Shown: positions 45,343 to 53,728 of the stretch, piece after piece | Position numbering within the stretch: position 1 is the stretch's first letter | Layout: each line of letters starts with the position of its first letter | Source of the DNA: CALBPI01 sp039027435 | Lineage (GTDB): Bacteria > Pseudomonadota > Gammaproteobacteria > Steroidobacterales > Woeseiaceae | Direction: 5' to 3' | Assembly (NCBI GenBank): GCA_039027435.1 | Contig: JBCCKF010000010.1 | Location: 82,436 to 146,435 of the forward strand | DNA: 64,000 bases | Notes under the pieces: model-generated | What the model was told of the DNA's origin: nothing | What the model saw: the letters and a program-made list of their open reading frames with translations, nothing else | The model's database searches: none | Translations under genes and position numbers: made by a program

Positions 45343-46362
45343 TCAGCGTTGGATGGTCAGCGCTTCTACTCGCTCAATCGCCTGCGCTTCCCTTACCGCG
45401 AACGAATCGCCTGAAATCACCGTGAACGGTTTGTTCAGGCGTTCAAGCGAGGACAACAACGCGGTGTGAAAAGCCATCCTCGCATCGGTATCCAAAATTC
45501 GTGTGCCATCATCGACCCAAGGCACATCTGGATCCAACAGCAGGTAGTGGGTGAAGTCTTGAGTGTGCGCTCGCTGCCAAGATAGCGGGTGTTCCTGTCC
45601 GAGATAGGTCGGTGCAAATAGCGCTGTCGTGATGGCTTCTGTGTCAGCAAAACACAGTCCGTTGCTCAGGCGCTGGGCTGTGCGGATCAGCTCATCCTGC
45701 ATCGACACAATCGCGTCGAAGTCTTCTACTGTGAGGGTGGGATGTGCCTCACTGATCGTCCGACCCCACTCGTGAGCATAGGTCGTCTCAAAATGCTCAG
45801 CCAGCCGCTTCACTAACGTCGATTTACCGGTCGACTCTGCGCCAACCACCGCGATCGTCAGCGCGACATCGGGCTTGGCAACATCACTGACAAGGCCGAA
45901 GAGTTCCCAGGGCCGCGCATTAATGTCGCTCGCCGCAACCGGAACCGTCTCGCGATCCGGGTCGACGGGAAACCACTTCGCATCGATACGTCTTGCAATC
46001 TCTGCGCCGTACCGATCCGACGTAAAGACAAGATCCACGCCTTCCATATGTTTGGAATTTTGTGACAGCCACTGAGACCAGTACGACTCATCAACTACAG
46101 TACCGTATTCATCCTTCTGCACATCAACGTTCGGATCCGGGTCAGGAATGATCACCAAATCGAGAGAGGAGGGCGGACGACCCGGCATCAGCAGATCACT
46201 AATCCATTGCCGCCGTTGCTCGAAACTGTATGGGTCGTTGTCGGTCGTGCCTACTAGGACGGTCAGTTGATCACAGTGGGCAGCAGCGGCGCGCAAGAGT
46301 AGGGCATGTCCTTCATGCAGAGGAGAGAATTTCCCGAGCGTGAGCCCTCGTCTAGGCGACAC
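45343..46362 (-). CDS. nadR: NadR-type nicotinamide-nucleotide adenylyltransferase / ribosylnicotinamide kinase
   Basis: 339 residues. N-terminal nucleotidylyltransferase with GKFSPLHEGHALLL (the GxFxPxHxGH motif, residues 10-23) and C-terminal P-loop kinase with VVGAESTGKSTLVKRL near residue 172. Together they phosphorylate nicotinamide riboside and convert NMN to NAD. The repressor helix-turn-helix of enteric NadR is absent, so this is the two-domain Haemophilus-like form. Overlaps pnuC by 11 bases, so transport and phosphorylation are coupled. Confidence 0.93.
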   Translation of the reverse strand: MSPRRGLTLGKFSPLHEGHALLLRAAAAHCDQLTVLVGTTDNDPYSFEQRRQWISDLLMPGRPPSSLDLVIIPDPDPNVDVQKDEYGTVVDESYWSQWLSQNSKHMEGVDLVFTSDRYGAEIARRIDAKWFPVDPDRETVPVAASDINARPWELFGLVSDVAKPDVALTIAVVGAESTGKSTLVKRLAEHFETTYAHEWGRTISEAHPTLTVEDFDAIVSMQDELIRTAQRLSNGLCFADTEAITTALFAPTYLGQEHPLSWQRAHTQDFTHYLLLDPDVPWVDDGTRILDTDARMAFHTALLSSLERLNKPFTVISGDSFAVREAQAIERVEALTIQR

Positions 46363-47002
46363 TCACGGTCTCCTTTGTGTTCAGTGCTCGATAATCGTCG
46401 AGCCATCGCACCAGGCCCAGTATCGCTAAGCCGAGAAATACAACATATAAGCCGGAAACGACATACAGACCCTTGAGGAAATACACCGGAATGGCGATCA
46501 CGTCCATGATGATCCAAAGCCACCAGTTCTCGAGTATCTTTTTCAACATCAGGATGCTCGCCGCAATGCTCAACATAGTCGTTAACGCATCTACATACGG
46601 AAAACTCGCATCCGTGTAGGTTGCCATGAAGAACCCAAGACCGGCGGTCGTCGCAAGCACACCGAGTAACAGGATCGGCCAAAGCCGGGCAGGGAGCACC
46701 ACTATCGCCATGCTGTTGGTCGTCGCCGGCGCATCGGTGTCTCCCAACGTGCGCCCATACTTCCACAGGTAGTAACCCACGATCTGGAGCGGCGCGTAGA
46801 ACACCCACTGCAACAGCATGTCCGAGTAGAGCTTGTTCGCCATGAGCACAAAGCCCATGAGAACTACGCCGCCGAATCCAAACAGGTAGTTGATCAGCTT
46901 TTGCTGACCCAACAGATAGACATTGATCAGCAACAATATCGTGGCAGCAAGCTCCAGCGTGCCGATTGGCCAGGAAAAGTACTCAATTACCGCTTGGAAC
47001 AT
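46352..47002 (-). CDS. pnuC: Nicotinamide riboside transporter
   Basis: 216 residues, about seven helices. Shows WVFYAPLQIVGYYLW and the QKLINYLFGFGGV and ENWWLWIIMDVIAIPVYFLKGLYV (the EKWxxWxxxDxxxxxLYxxKGLY-like) signatures of PnuC. Facilitated uptake of nicotinamide riboside, trapped by NadR. Its start overlaps the end of the alpha/beta hydrolase gene by 20 bases. Confidence 0.95.
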   Translation of the reverse strand: MFQAVIEYFSWPIGTLELAATILLLINVYLLGQQKLINYLFGFGGVVLMGFVLMANKLYSDMLLQWVFYAPLQIVGYYLWKYGRTLGDTDAPATTNSMAIVVLPARLWPILLLGVLATTAGLGFFMATYTDASFPYVDALTTMLSIAASILMLKKILENWWLWIIMDVIAIPVYFLKGLYVVSGLYVVFLGLAILGLVRWLDDYRALNTKETVSVA

Positions 47003-48035
47003 TCAACGCAAGCCACGACTCCAATGCTTCATAGTAGCCATCACACGCAGGACTGTCAGGCGGTAATTCCTCGTATACGTATCCCGTCAGGCTCCGCTGC
47101 ATCACATGGTTGCAGTCGTCGAGGTAGACAGTGGTCAGTTGCATATCACCGGACTCTGCGGCGCGTTGATAGAGTTCGCCCGCCGCTTGCCAATCAACCT
47201 GCGTATCCTTGCGCCCCAAAACCGCAAGTACGGGAATCGCTAACGCGCTGAGCGTCGACTCTAGATCGGGGTACACCACGATCTGATTCGTCTCATCGTC
47301 GATTTCCATCTCACCCGATTGGAACCACGACTGAATACCCGCCAGCGTCTCTGCCGTCATCTGGAAGTTGTTGCTGTTGTAGTAGGGGTCTTTCATCAGG
47401 TTTTGGGTGGCCGCGTTGTATTCCGCAAGCGATCCACCTCGTGTGAAGATGCGCTGGTTTTCGTCCCACTCTGACATCAGCAGCGCGATCTCTTCTTCGT
47501 CACGTTCTTCGGCGCGCAGGTTCGCCTCGAGCATGTAACGAGCGTTGTTGACTTCCACGGTGCCGCTGACCGAAATCCAGAATTCGATGGTGTCTGACAG
47601 CTCGGTAATCTTGGGTACGACCCAACCACCGCGGCTGATACCCCACGCGCCGATCCTGTCAGAGCCGCTAAGTCCGAGTCCCTGGACGGCTTCAATGGCT
47701 GCAATAGCTTCCTGTGCGCTGCTGGTAATGCTCTGGCCCTGGTTGTACGTGCCTTCGCTCTTTCCGCAACCTGCCTTGTCCCAATACGCGACATTGAAAC
47801 CCTGTCGCACGAGAAATTCCCGTTCGCCAAGAAACTGATTGCCACCCACGAACTCGGTAGGGCCATCGCCTGGAATGATAATCACGATCCCTCGCGCCGG
47901 GGCCTCGGGGAGCATGACTTCGCCCGAATAGGTCAGGTCGTCGTAAGAGAATGTAAAGGGTTGGGTTTCGGCAGCGTCGGCCGCAGCGAAGCAGAGGCTC
48001 GACAGCAGCATCAATGAACAAAGAAAACGTCGCAC
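46983..48035 (-). CDS. Secreted alpha/beta hydrolase
   Basis: 350 residues. Signal peptide RRFLCSLMLLSSLCFAAADA. Alpha/beta-hydrolase fold with IIPGDGPTEFVGGN oxyanion-region loop, nucleophile elbow GISRGG, Asp in AVLGRKDTQVDW and His in LDDCNHVMQ. Substrate unknown; it heads the operon with pnuC, nadR and the deaminase, so it may release nucleosides or esters outside the cytoplasm. It is the last gene of clearly host-like character before the accessory region. Confidence 0.85.
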   Translation of the reverse strand: MRRFLCSLMLLSSLCFAAADAAETQPFTFSYDDLTYSGEVMLPEAPARGIVIIIPGDGPTEFVGGNQFLGEREFLVRQGFNVAYWDKAGCGKSEGTYNQGQSITSSAQEAIAAIEAVQGLGLSGSDRIGAWGISRGGWVVPKITELSDTIEFWISVSGTVEVNNARYMLEANLRAEERDEEEIALLMSEWDENQRIFTRGGSLAEYNAATQNLMKDPYYNSNNFQMTAETLAGIQSWFQSGEMEIDDETNQIVVYPDLESTLSALAIPVLAVLGRKDTQVDWQAAGELYQRAAESGDMQLTTVYLDDCNHVMQRSLTGYVYEELPPDSPACDGYYEALESWLALNVPSGN

Positions 48036-48097
48036 GGTGTACTCCCCAAGTCGGTGCTCTAGGAAGTGTAGCGTCGGACGATGAATTTGGTTACAAC

Positions 48098-48116
48098 TTG
48101 TTGTGCCTCACAACAA
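48098..48116. repeat. 8-bp inverted repeat upstream of the hydrolase operon
   Basis: TTGTTGTG and CACAACAA are exact reverse complements with a 3-base centre (CCT), 63 bases before the hydrolase start. It could be an operator or a small hairpin for the salvage operon. Confidence 0.5.
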
Positions 48117-48152
48117 CACACACTCCTAGTTGGGCCTAACTCATTGATAGGT

Positions 48153-48174
48153 TGTTGACGGTGCGCCTGTTGAC
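48153..48174 (+). repeat. Two direct TGTTGAC copies
   Basis: TGTTGAC occurs at 48153-48159 and 48168-48174, 15 bases apart. The second is followed by seven A. Tn7-like ends often begin TGT, so this is a possible end, but no matching inverted copy or target duplication is seen in the window. Confidence 0.25.
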
Positions 48175-48410
48175 AAAAAAAGGCAATACTAGGTTAGCGC
48201 TTAAATTCTCGAGACTTGCGGTTCGCTTATCGAAAGAGTCGAGTCTCGAATACAAAACTGCAACAAAAGGGAAGAACCGGTGCGCATTCGGCTAACGTAC
48301 GTACTTTCGCCAGATTCGGAGGATGATCCAGCCTGCTGTCGGCTCTCAGGTAGTATCTCCTAGCCTTATCCAATAATGGGTTTCGGATTGATATGCGTAG
48401 AGAGGTTGGA

Positions 48411-48773
48411 TTACTCAGCTTCGGCGAACGGACTATCTTCAACGAGTAAGCCAGATCCATAGATCTCGAATGCAGAGATAATAGATGTTGCCTGACTTTG
48501 GCGCTCGAGCGGTCCCAACTCATACTCAAAGATATAAAGAGCGAGCCTCTCGCGGGGTGTTAGCGCCCTCGGCCTTCGGAAAAACTCGGCGATAGGAACG
48601 CCGAGAAACCGAGCAATATTCCCGAGCTCCTCTGCCGTAACTTTCACAGATCCGCGTTCAATTTTTGAAAGTCTACTTTGCGTGATGCCAACAGCTCCAC
48701 AAAGGGCCGCTTGAGCCACATCAAGCTCAATTCTCTTGAGGCGTAGATTGCTACCTAGCGCAGAAAGGCTCAT
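48411..48773 (-). CDS. XRE-family transcriptional regulator
   Basis: 120 residues. Helix-turn-helix at residues 6-62: LGSNLRLKRIELDVAQAALCGAVGITQSRLSKIERGS, followed by a short C-terminal part including IAEFFRRPR and a helix. It is convergently or divergently placed relative to neighbours so that its upstream region faces the transposition operon. Shared sequence elements (ATATTCT) in its own promoter and in the palindrome at 49042 suggest it regulates both; that is inference. AT content is higher than in the host operons. Confidence 0.88.
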   Translation of the reverse strand: MSLSALGSNLRLKRIELDVAQAALCGAVGITQSRLSKIERGSVKVTAEELGNIARFLGVPIAEFFRRPRALTPRERLALYIFEYELGPLERQSQATSIISAFEIYGSGLLVEDSPFAEAE

Positions 48774-48872
48774 CTATTGATCCAATGTGAATACAAAAAT
48801 CGCGTATAAATATATTCTTTTTTGGGACTCTCGTCACTTATATTGTGAATTAGCGACATACGTTGCGTGTTG

Positions 48873-48893
48873 TTTTTTTTGCCCAAATGAGGA
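48873..48893 (+). repeat. T-tract/CCCAAAT repeat, copy 1
   Basis: TTTTTTTT followed by GCCCAAATGAGGA. It matches the copy at 49063 in 16 of 20 aligned bases and in the same orientation, 189 bases apart. Candidate TnsB binding site. Confidence 0.4.
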
Positions 48894-48960
48894 TCAAAAA
48901 TGACATTTCCGCATGGACATGAACGCCACAGAACGCACTTAAGCCTTGGCGTAATATTTG

Positions 48961-48985
48961 CCGATAAACACAGAAAATTTATCGG
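48961..48985. repeat. 8-bp inverted repeat CCGATAAA
   Basis: CCGATAAA (48961-48968) and TTTATCGG (48978-48985) are perfect reverse complements with a 9-base spacer. Candidate operator or RNA stem between the regulator and the transposition operon. Confidence 0.5.
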
Positions 48986-49041
48986 ATAAATTCAATTGAT
49001 GCTCGACTCAGTCTTTCTGGGATTAGTCCAAAACGATATAG

Positions 49042-49067
49042 AAAAATATTCTATACAGAATATTTTT
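49042..49067. repeat. 10-bp inverted repeat, candidate operator of the transposition operon
   Basis: AAAAATATTC (49042-49051) and GAATATTTTT (49058-49067) are perfect reverse complements with a 6-base centre TATACA. Half-site ATATTCT also occurs at 48812-48818 in front of the XRE gene. The size and symmetry fit binding of an XRE dimer; the TATACA centre could be a -10 element. Confidence 0.55.
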
Positions 49068-49082
49068 TTGTCCAAATTGGAA
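49063..49082 (+). repeat. T-tract/CCAAAT repeat, copy 2
   Basis: TTTTTTT followed by GTCCAAATTGGAA; partner of the copy at 48873. A shorter GTCCAAAA sits at 49026. A sequence ATTTGGACC in opposite orientation occurs at 55649 after tniQ. Confidence 0.4.
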
Positions 49083-49251
49083 AGGCCTTGAGCCATCATG
49101 TAGCGTCCCCCGCCCCGTAAATACGGTGCTAAATCAGTGTGGGTCGGTCAGATCGGAATCGACTGTTTCAAATCATCTGTATTGCAGGGAAACATCTAAC
49201 GCTCTAGATCCGGTTCTGGGCTCGAACTTGGCTTAATTTTGGGGGACATAA

Positions 49252-49962
49252 GTGAAACACGTTAAGGAACTTGACTATGGTGAGAATCTAGAATCAAACC
49301 GCGGGGACCACCGGGGTCGAATTGCGAGCCTGCAGGGCAATGGTGAATCGTGCCCATACTCGGTGTGGTCTCTAAAGTCGGGGGGACGGCGAGTCTATTT
49401 TGAGCACCGGCTTCATCTTGAAGCCTTTGTCTATCTCACATCCTTCCGCAGTTGTGAGGCGATAATTGAGGCACCTTTTTTGGGTCGAACCCCATTTCCT
49501 TCCTGGTTCCAACACTGCATTCATATTGGTGTCAGAAACCATGATGGGACTTGCGTTTACTACACAGTCTCTGACGGCCTACTACACCCGCGCGTCGGCC
49601 CGAGATCGAGTTGGCCTGAAGTAGAAGCTCTGGCAAGGAAACACCAGTTCAACGTCGTGCGTATCCGAGCGCGCGACTTAGCGCCACATCAACTGCTTAT
49701 CGAAAATTGGATAACTCTGATGCCGCTCGTGCGCCAGGCGGAGCTTCAACCTGATTTTGAATTACAACTTGAGATTCTTGAGATCGCGAGATGTCCAGAC
49801 GGGCTGACGATAGAAGGTCTTGCTTCGCTTCTCGTTGACGTTGATCCAACCGATATCCGCAATAGCGTCGCCTGGTTAATTCACGAGCATCGACTGCTCG
49901 CAAACTTGAGTGACGAGCTATTCGACAATGTGACAGTGCTTTCTCGCAGAAACATACACTGA
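49252..49962 (+). CDS. TnsA-like protein, catalytically degenerate paralogue
   Basis: 236 residues from GTG 49252 (GGGGGA six bases upstream). It aligns along its length with the next TnsA-like protein: FEHRLHLEAFVYL matches the first acidic helix (Glu51 kept), but where the partner has TFDLAL and HLEIKPS this one has WFQHCI and YYTVSDG. The Asp, Glu and Lys of PD-(D/E)XK are thus replaced by Gln87, Thr105 and Ser107. ENWITLMP and the C-terminal helical domain (LQLEILEIARCPDGLTIEGLA, VAWLIHEHRLLANL) are conserved and would bind TnsC in Tn7. Probably a structural, non-cleaving subunit. Assignment rests on paralogy and gene order. Confidence 0.75.
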   Translation: MKHVKELDYGENLESNRGDHRGRIASLQGNGESCPYSVWSLKSGGRRVYFEHRLHLEAFVYLTSFRSCEAIIEAPFLGRTPFPSWFQHCIHIGVRNHDGTCVYYTVSDGLLHPRVGPRSSWPEVEALARKHQFNVVRIRARDLAPHQLLIENWITLMPLVRQAELQPDFELQLEILEIARCPDGLTIEGLASLLVDVDPTDIRNSVAWLIHEHRLLANLSDELFDNVTVLSRRNIH

Positions 49963-50083
49963 GCGATCTCTGGTCGCCGAACACTCGTTCGCGTTCATGT
50001 CTCTCCGATAGCTCTAGTCGCATAATCACCCCTTGTTTTGACCTCGGGTGACAGTTGATGCGACTCAAATGAGGAACTAGTCC

Positions 50084-50791
50084 ATGACCCAAAGCACAAT
50101 GCGCACCGGTGCGCCATTCACGTTTGGTCCTATTCCCATCCCGCGAAACCGACAGATTGCACAAGACATTTTCAGAATATACTCAATCAAAGCTGGCATG
50201 CGCGTTGTTACGTGCGAGTCCGGATTGGAGGCATTGGCAATCTACGATGCCGAGGCGAATCCCAATATCACTTGGCTTTGCGAGCAACCGCTACAGCTGA
50301 ATCAACCGATAGGGAAACGTCCCCAATACACATTTGATTTAGCGCTTCAGTATGACGTTGGAGACCCTGTTCACCTCGAGATAAAGCCATCAACGAGGCT
50401 GGTCCAGAGCGCAAACGGTCAAAAGGCCCCTCCGTATTGGGACAAGCTAAAGCCAGTCTGTGAGAACTGGGGTTTCAACATCGATTTCCGAACCGAGTTG
50501 GATTACGCGTTACGCAGCCAACTCATCACCAATTGGCGCACGTTATTGCCCTTCGCATCAGTCGCGTATCGTGATCCCGACGAAGAGCTCGAAACTCGGA
50601 TTCTCAATCTCTCAAGTAGGAGAACGGGTGTGTCGATTCGACAGGTTTGCGCTGCAGAACCCGATCAAGACTCGAACACCGTCATTGCAAGCATCGCGCG
50701 CTTGCTTCACCAGGGGCGACTGAGCGCGCCACTCAATGAAGAACGTGTGACCCCTAACATGATCTTGACTGAGGTTTTGCGTGAATCGTAG
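50084..50791 (+). CDS. tnsA: TnsA-like endonuclease
   Basis: 235 residues. PD-(D/E)XK endonuclease: ESGLEALAIYD (Glu45/Glu49), YTFDLALQY (Asp85), HLEIKPS (Glu99 and Lys101), matching the TnsA order of Glu, Asp and x-x-Lys. C-terminal winged-helix-like domain (ILNLSSRRTGVSIRQV, IARLLHQGRLSAPL). TnsA cuts the 5' ends of the transposon while TnsB cuts the 3' ends, allowing cut-and-paste movement. A GAGGA site precedes the ATG. It ends 11 bases inside tnsB and follows the degenerate paralogue after 121 bases. Confidence 0.85.
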   Translation: MTQSTMRTGAPFTFGPIPIPRNRQIAQDIFRIYSIKAGMRVVTCESGLEALAIYDAEANPNITWLCEQPLQLNQPIGKRPQYTFDLALQYDVGDPVHLEIKPSTRLVQSANGQKAPPYWDKLKPVCENWGFNIDFRTELDYALRSQLITNWRTLLPFASVAYRDPDEELETRILNLSSRRTGVSIRQVCAAEPDQDSNTVIASIARLLHQGRLSAPLNEERVTPNMILTEVLRES

Positions 50792-52655
50792 TGACTGGCT
50801 GGGCTCGATTGCCCAAAACCCCGCAATGAGTCCAACTCATTGGGCACCCGTGCATATTGAGTCGCTAGCTCCTCAAAAAGCGGCACGTTTCCGAATTCGC
50901 AAGCGAGCGCTAGATTTATATTTCGAGGACAGCTTATCGGTTCGTCAAATTGTAAAGAAATGCGGAATCTCAAAGCCCGAGCTGTATCGCATTCGCGACA
51001 GGGCATTGACGATTGGAGAAGATGGAATGCCCTGGGGCTATCGCGCGTGTATTCCAGGCTTCCACATTAAGCCGTACGAACTAAAGTCCAATTCCTCAGA
51101 AGCACGTGCGGGACGGGTGGCGCGATTCTTCAGTGATCACCCAGAGTTGGAGGAGTTAGTTTGCGCATGGTCCTTGGGGAAAAAATCGCCTGACGTGGGT
51201 GTAGTCAGAGGGCGCCAAGTCGCACGGATCTGGGCAGCGTTTGAGAAAGCTTGTGATGAACGTGAGATAGCTACTGAAAAAAGGCCATCTCGGGAGGCAA
51301 TTCGACGCAAGATTGCACGTATCCGGAAACGACACTACCGACGCGGGATCTGGCTCACCCAAGGTAAAGATGCCGCCGATATTGCCTCGACGGGTGGCGG
51401 TAATGTCGTCAAATATACTGATATCCCCTACCAAAGAGTTCAGCTGGACGGACACCGGTTGGATGCACTCATAACCGTGGAGGTCACCGATGCGGATGGC
51501 ACCCAACGGGACCTTCCGCTAGAGCGACTCTGGCTACTTGTAGTGATCGATTGTGCAAGTCGCGCGGTGCTTGGATACCACATCAGTCTTGCTTCAAATT
51601 ACACAGCCGACGACGTGCTCGACTGCATCGCTCATACACTGAAACCATGGTCATCGAGCTCCGAAGTTACGGCTCGTATCGGTTACAAGCCAGGCGCGGG
51701 AATACCTTCTGGGCTTTCGGTCAACAGTACATGGCGGTGCTTCGACTCGCTCGCACTCGATAATGCGATGGCGCATACATCGGCGTGGGTACAGGAGCGA
51801 ATCATTCGAACCGTTGGCTGCGAGATCAACACTGGTCGTCCTGCACGGGCACTTTCGCGTGCGATAGTGGAGCGCTTTTTTCGAACCTTCGAGGATGAGT
51901 CGCTACATCGTTGGCCATCGACAACTGGCAGCAGTCCAAAGGATCCACGGCGCAATAAGGCAGAGAAAGCAGCCGAGCGGCTAAAAGTCACACTGGACGA
52001 CTTGGAGAACATTGCTGATGTGACGATCGCAAACTACAACGCAACGCCACACAAGTCACTCAACGGTCGCACGCCATTGGACTACATCCGATATTTCGAC
52101 GAGCAAGCACTCACCATGCCGAGACACCTTACTGCAAACGACCGGAACACCTTGCCTCTTTACGATCGCGAGTTCTGTCGGCGCATCGCAGGTGACCATA
52201 GGCGAGGTCGACGTCCGTACATTGTTTTCATGGGTGCGCACTATCGCAGTGAGGCGTTGGCCACTCTAGTGGATCATATTGGTGATACCGTCACACTCAT
52301 AGTGAACGTCATGGACATTCGAACAGTCCACGCGTTTCTGGGTGACGGAACGTCGATTGGATCACTTACAGCCAATGACCCCTGGCTAAGACAACCGCAT
52401 TCGCTAAGAACCCGTCGAGCGATTCTCAAGTTGATCAAAGCTGGTGAGCTATCGCGTGAGACCCACAATCCAGTCGGCGATCATCTCAAATACTTGGCCG
52501 GGCGAGCCCGTTTAACTCGTCGAGACCGTAATAAGATGTTGAATGCAGCACGCGAAATTGGTAATCGCAACGACTCGATAAGCAGCCAGCCACCACCAAC
52601 ACAGCGTATTACTAGACGCCGTCGTATTTCGATATCCAACGTTTCGACCGGCTAG
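50781..52655 (+). CDS. tnsB: TnsB-like DDE transposase
   Basis: 624 residues. N-terminal helix-turn-helix region (LYFEDSLSVRQIVKKCGISKPELYRI) for end binding; rve-type catalytic core with Asp223 (VQLDGHRLD), Asp327 (LALDNAMAH) and Glu364 (AIVERFFRTF), a DDE triad with 36 residues between the last two. Mu-type C-terminal beta-barrel (RRPYIVFMGAHYRSEALATLVDHIGD) follows. Catalyses 3'-end cleavage and strand transfer. GTG 50781 overlaps tnsA. Same operon as tnsC. Confidence 0.93.
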   Translation: MNRSDWLGSIAQNPAMSPTHWAPVHIESLAPQKAARFRIRKRALDLYFEDSLSVRQIVKKCGISKPELYRIRDRALTIGEDGMPWGYRACIPGFHIKPYELKSNSSEARAGRVARFFSDHPELEELVCAWSLGKKSPDVGVVRGRQVARIWAAFEKACDEREIATEKRPSREAIRRKIARIRKRHYRRGIWLTQGKDAADIASTGGGNVVKYTDIPYQRVQLDGHRLDALITVEVTDADGTQRDLPLERLWLLVVIDCASRAVLGYHISLASNYTADDVLDCIAHTLKPWSSSSEVTARIGYKPGAGIPSGLSVNSTWRCFDSLALDNAMAHTSAWVQERIIRTVGCEINTGRPARALSRAIVERFFRTFEDESLHRWPSTTGSSPKDPRRNKAEKAAERLKVTLDDLENIADVTIANYNATPHKSLNGRTPLDYIRYFDEQALTMPRHLTANDRNTLPLYDREFCRRIAGDHRRGRRPYIVFMGAHYRSEALATLVDHIGDTVTLIVNVMDIRTVHAFLGDGTSIGSLTANDPWLRQPHSLRTRRAILKLIKAGELSRETHNPVGDHLKYLAGRARLTRRDRNKMLNAAREIGNRNDSISSQPPPTQRITRRRRISISNVSTG

Positions 52656-52659
52656 GGAT

Positions 52660-53640
52660 ATGCTAATACCTACTACAAATACTCAGGTCGAGCGCTCGCA
52701 GCACCCGATAATGCGTGACACAGCCATCCTGCCAACACGCGCCATTGAGGAGTTCGTCAACGTAGTTAACGACTGGCTCGACTACCTGCTACCGGGTGCT
52801 ATTGTTTGGGGTAATTTCCGAACCGGGAAGACTCAGGCCATTCGATATCTCTTGGAGAATATCGACGAGTTACTCGGGAGTCCGATCCCAGCATTTCTCT
52901 TTAGTCCCTGGGATGCAGAACAGCAACAGGTCACAGAGAGTCGATTTTACAAAGAGATGCTTCACATGCTCGGCTACGAACTCGCGGATTCCGGTGTGGG
53001 CGGCGTCAAGCGCCGTCGCACAATTGATTGCATGGTTGAACGTGTTCGTGCGCGTGACGAGCACCGCCTGCTGTTGTTTGTCGACGAAGCGCAGTGGCTT
53101 ACGCGCAAGCACCTGAGGTTTCTGATGGATCTACATAACCAACTGAAACTGGCTGATGTACGCCTGATCACAATTCTTGTCGGGCAGCCCGAGCTTTTAG
53201 CCATTAAAGATGGTTTACGCAGTTCGCGACAGGGGCACCTTGTGGGTCGCTTTATGACCTGTACGCATCGCTTCGACGGCGTGCTAGATTCCGTTGACAT
53301 AGATCGAATGTTTACTTCGCTTGACTCAGGCTCGGAATACCCAACAGGCTCAGGGGTTAGTTTCACAGAGTATTTCGTCCCAAAAGCGTTTCAGTCAGGC
53401 TGGAGAATGAAGGACCAGGCTTCCCAGTTTTGGCGTGTGCTCCTCGCCGTTTGCGAGCGGGAAGGGCTACCCAAAATCGAAGAACTACCCATGCAAGCTA
53501 TTTCCGCAGTGATCCGGGCATTGCTCCGAGACTTATCTGAGATGGATGAGTCCAGTCTTGAGTTGACTTCGGGTCATACCGAGGAGGTGATTTACCGAGT
53601 TGCCTTACTTCAAATCAAAGATCACCTGATTCAGACGTGA
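52660..53640 (+). CDS. tnsC: TnsC/TniB-like AAA+ transposition regulator
   Basis: 326 residues. Walker A GNFRTGKT (residues 51-58), Walker B LLLFVDEAQWL (Asp142-Glu143), sensor region LITILVGQPELL and RFMTCTHRFDG. This ATPase links target selection (TniQ/TnsD) to the TnsAB transposase by assembling on DNA. Four bases separate it from tnsB; 88 bases from tniQ. Confidence 0.93.
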   Translation: MLIPTTNTQVERSQHPIMRDTAILPTRAIEEFVNVVNDWLDYLLPGAIVWGNFRTGKTQAIRYLLENIDELLGSPIPAFLFSPWDAEQQQVTESRFYKEMLHMLGYELADSGVGGVKRRRTIDCMVERVRARDEHRLLLFVDEAQWLTRKHLRFLMDLHNQLKLADVRLITILVGQPELLAIKDGLRSSRQGHLVGRFMTCTHRFDGVLDSVDIDRMFTSLDSGSEYPTGSGVSFTEYFVPKAFQSGWRMKDQASQFWRVLLAVCEREGLPKIEELPMQAISAVIRALLRDLSEMDESSLELTSGHTEEVIYRVALLQIKDHLIQT

Positions 53641-53728
53641 TGGCGGCAGTACTCGATTGATGATGGCCTAGGTAATAGCTGTCTTCTGCTTAAAAGCTCG
53701 TTGATCGACAAATAGGGAGGCCGATTCA

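Larger units (their letters stand above)
48036..48410. other. Non-coding boundary stretch between host operon and accessory region
   Basis: 375 bases without a supportable gene. It must contain the promoter of the hydrolase-pnuC-nadR operon. Visible structure is an 8-bp inverted repeat at 48098 and two TGTTGAC copies at 48153 and 48168. A transposon end could lie here but I cannot prove one. Confidence 0.5.
48774..49251. other. Regulatory/terminal region between XRE regulator and tnsA-like operon
   Basis: 478 AT-rich bases with no gene. It contains the promoters of the regulator and the transposition operon, two perfect inverted repeats (48961 and 49042) and two T-tract/CCAAAT repeats (48873 and 49063), each listed separately. 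In Tn7-type elements the tnsA-side end carries TnsB binding sites, so part of this could be the element's end. Confidence 0.55.

Noticed and set aside
48168..48200. TGTTGACAAAAAAAGG as the definite transposon end
   Set aside because: Starts with TGT, but there is no matching inverted copy or target duplication in the window and a second TGTTGAC lies 15 bases away.
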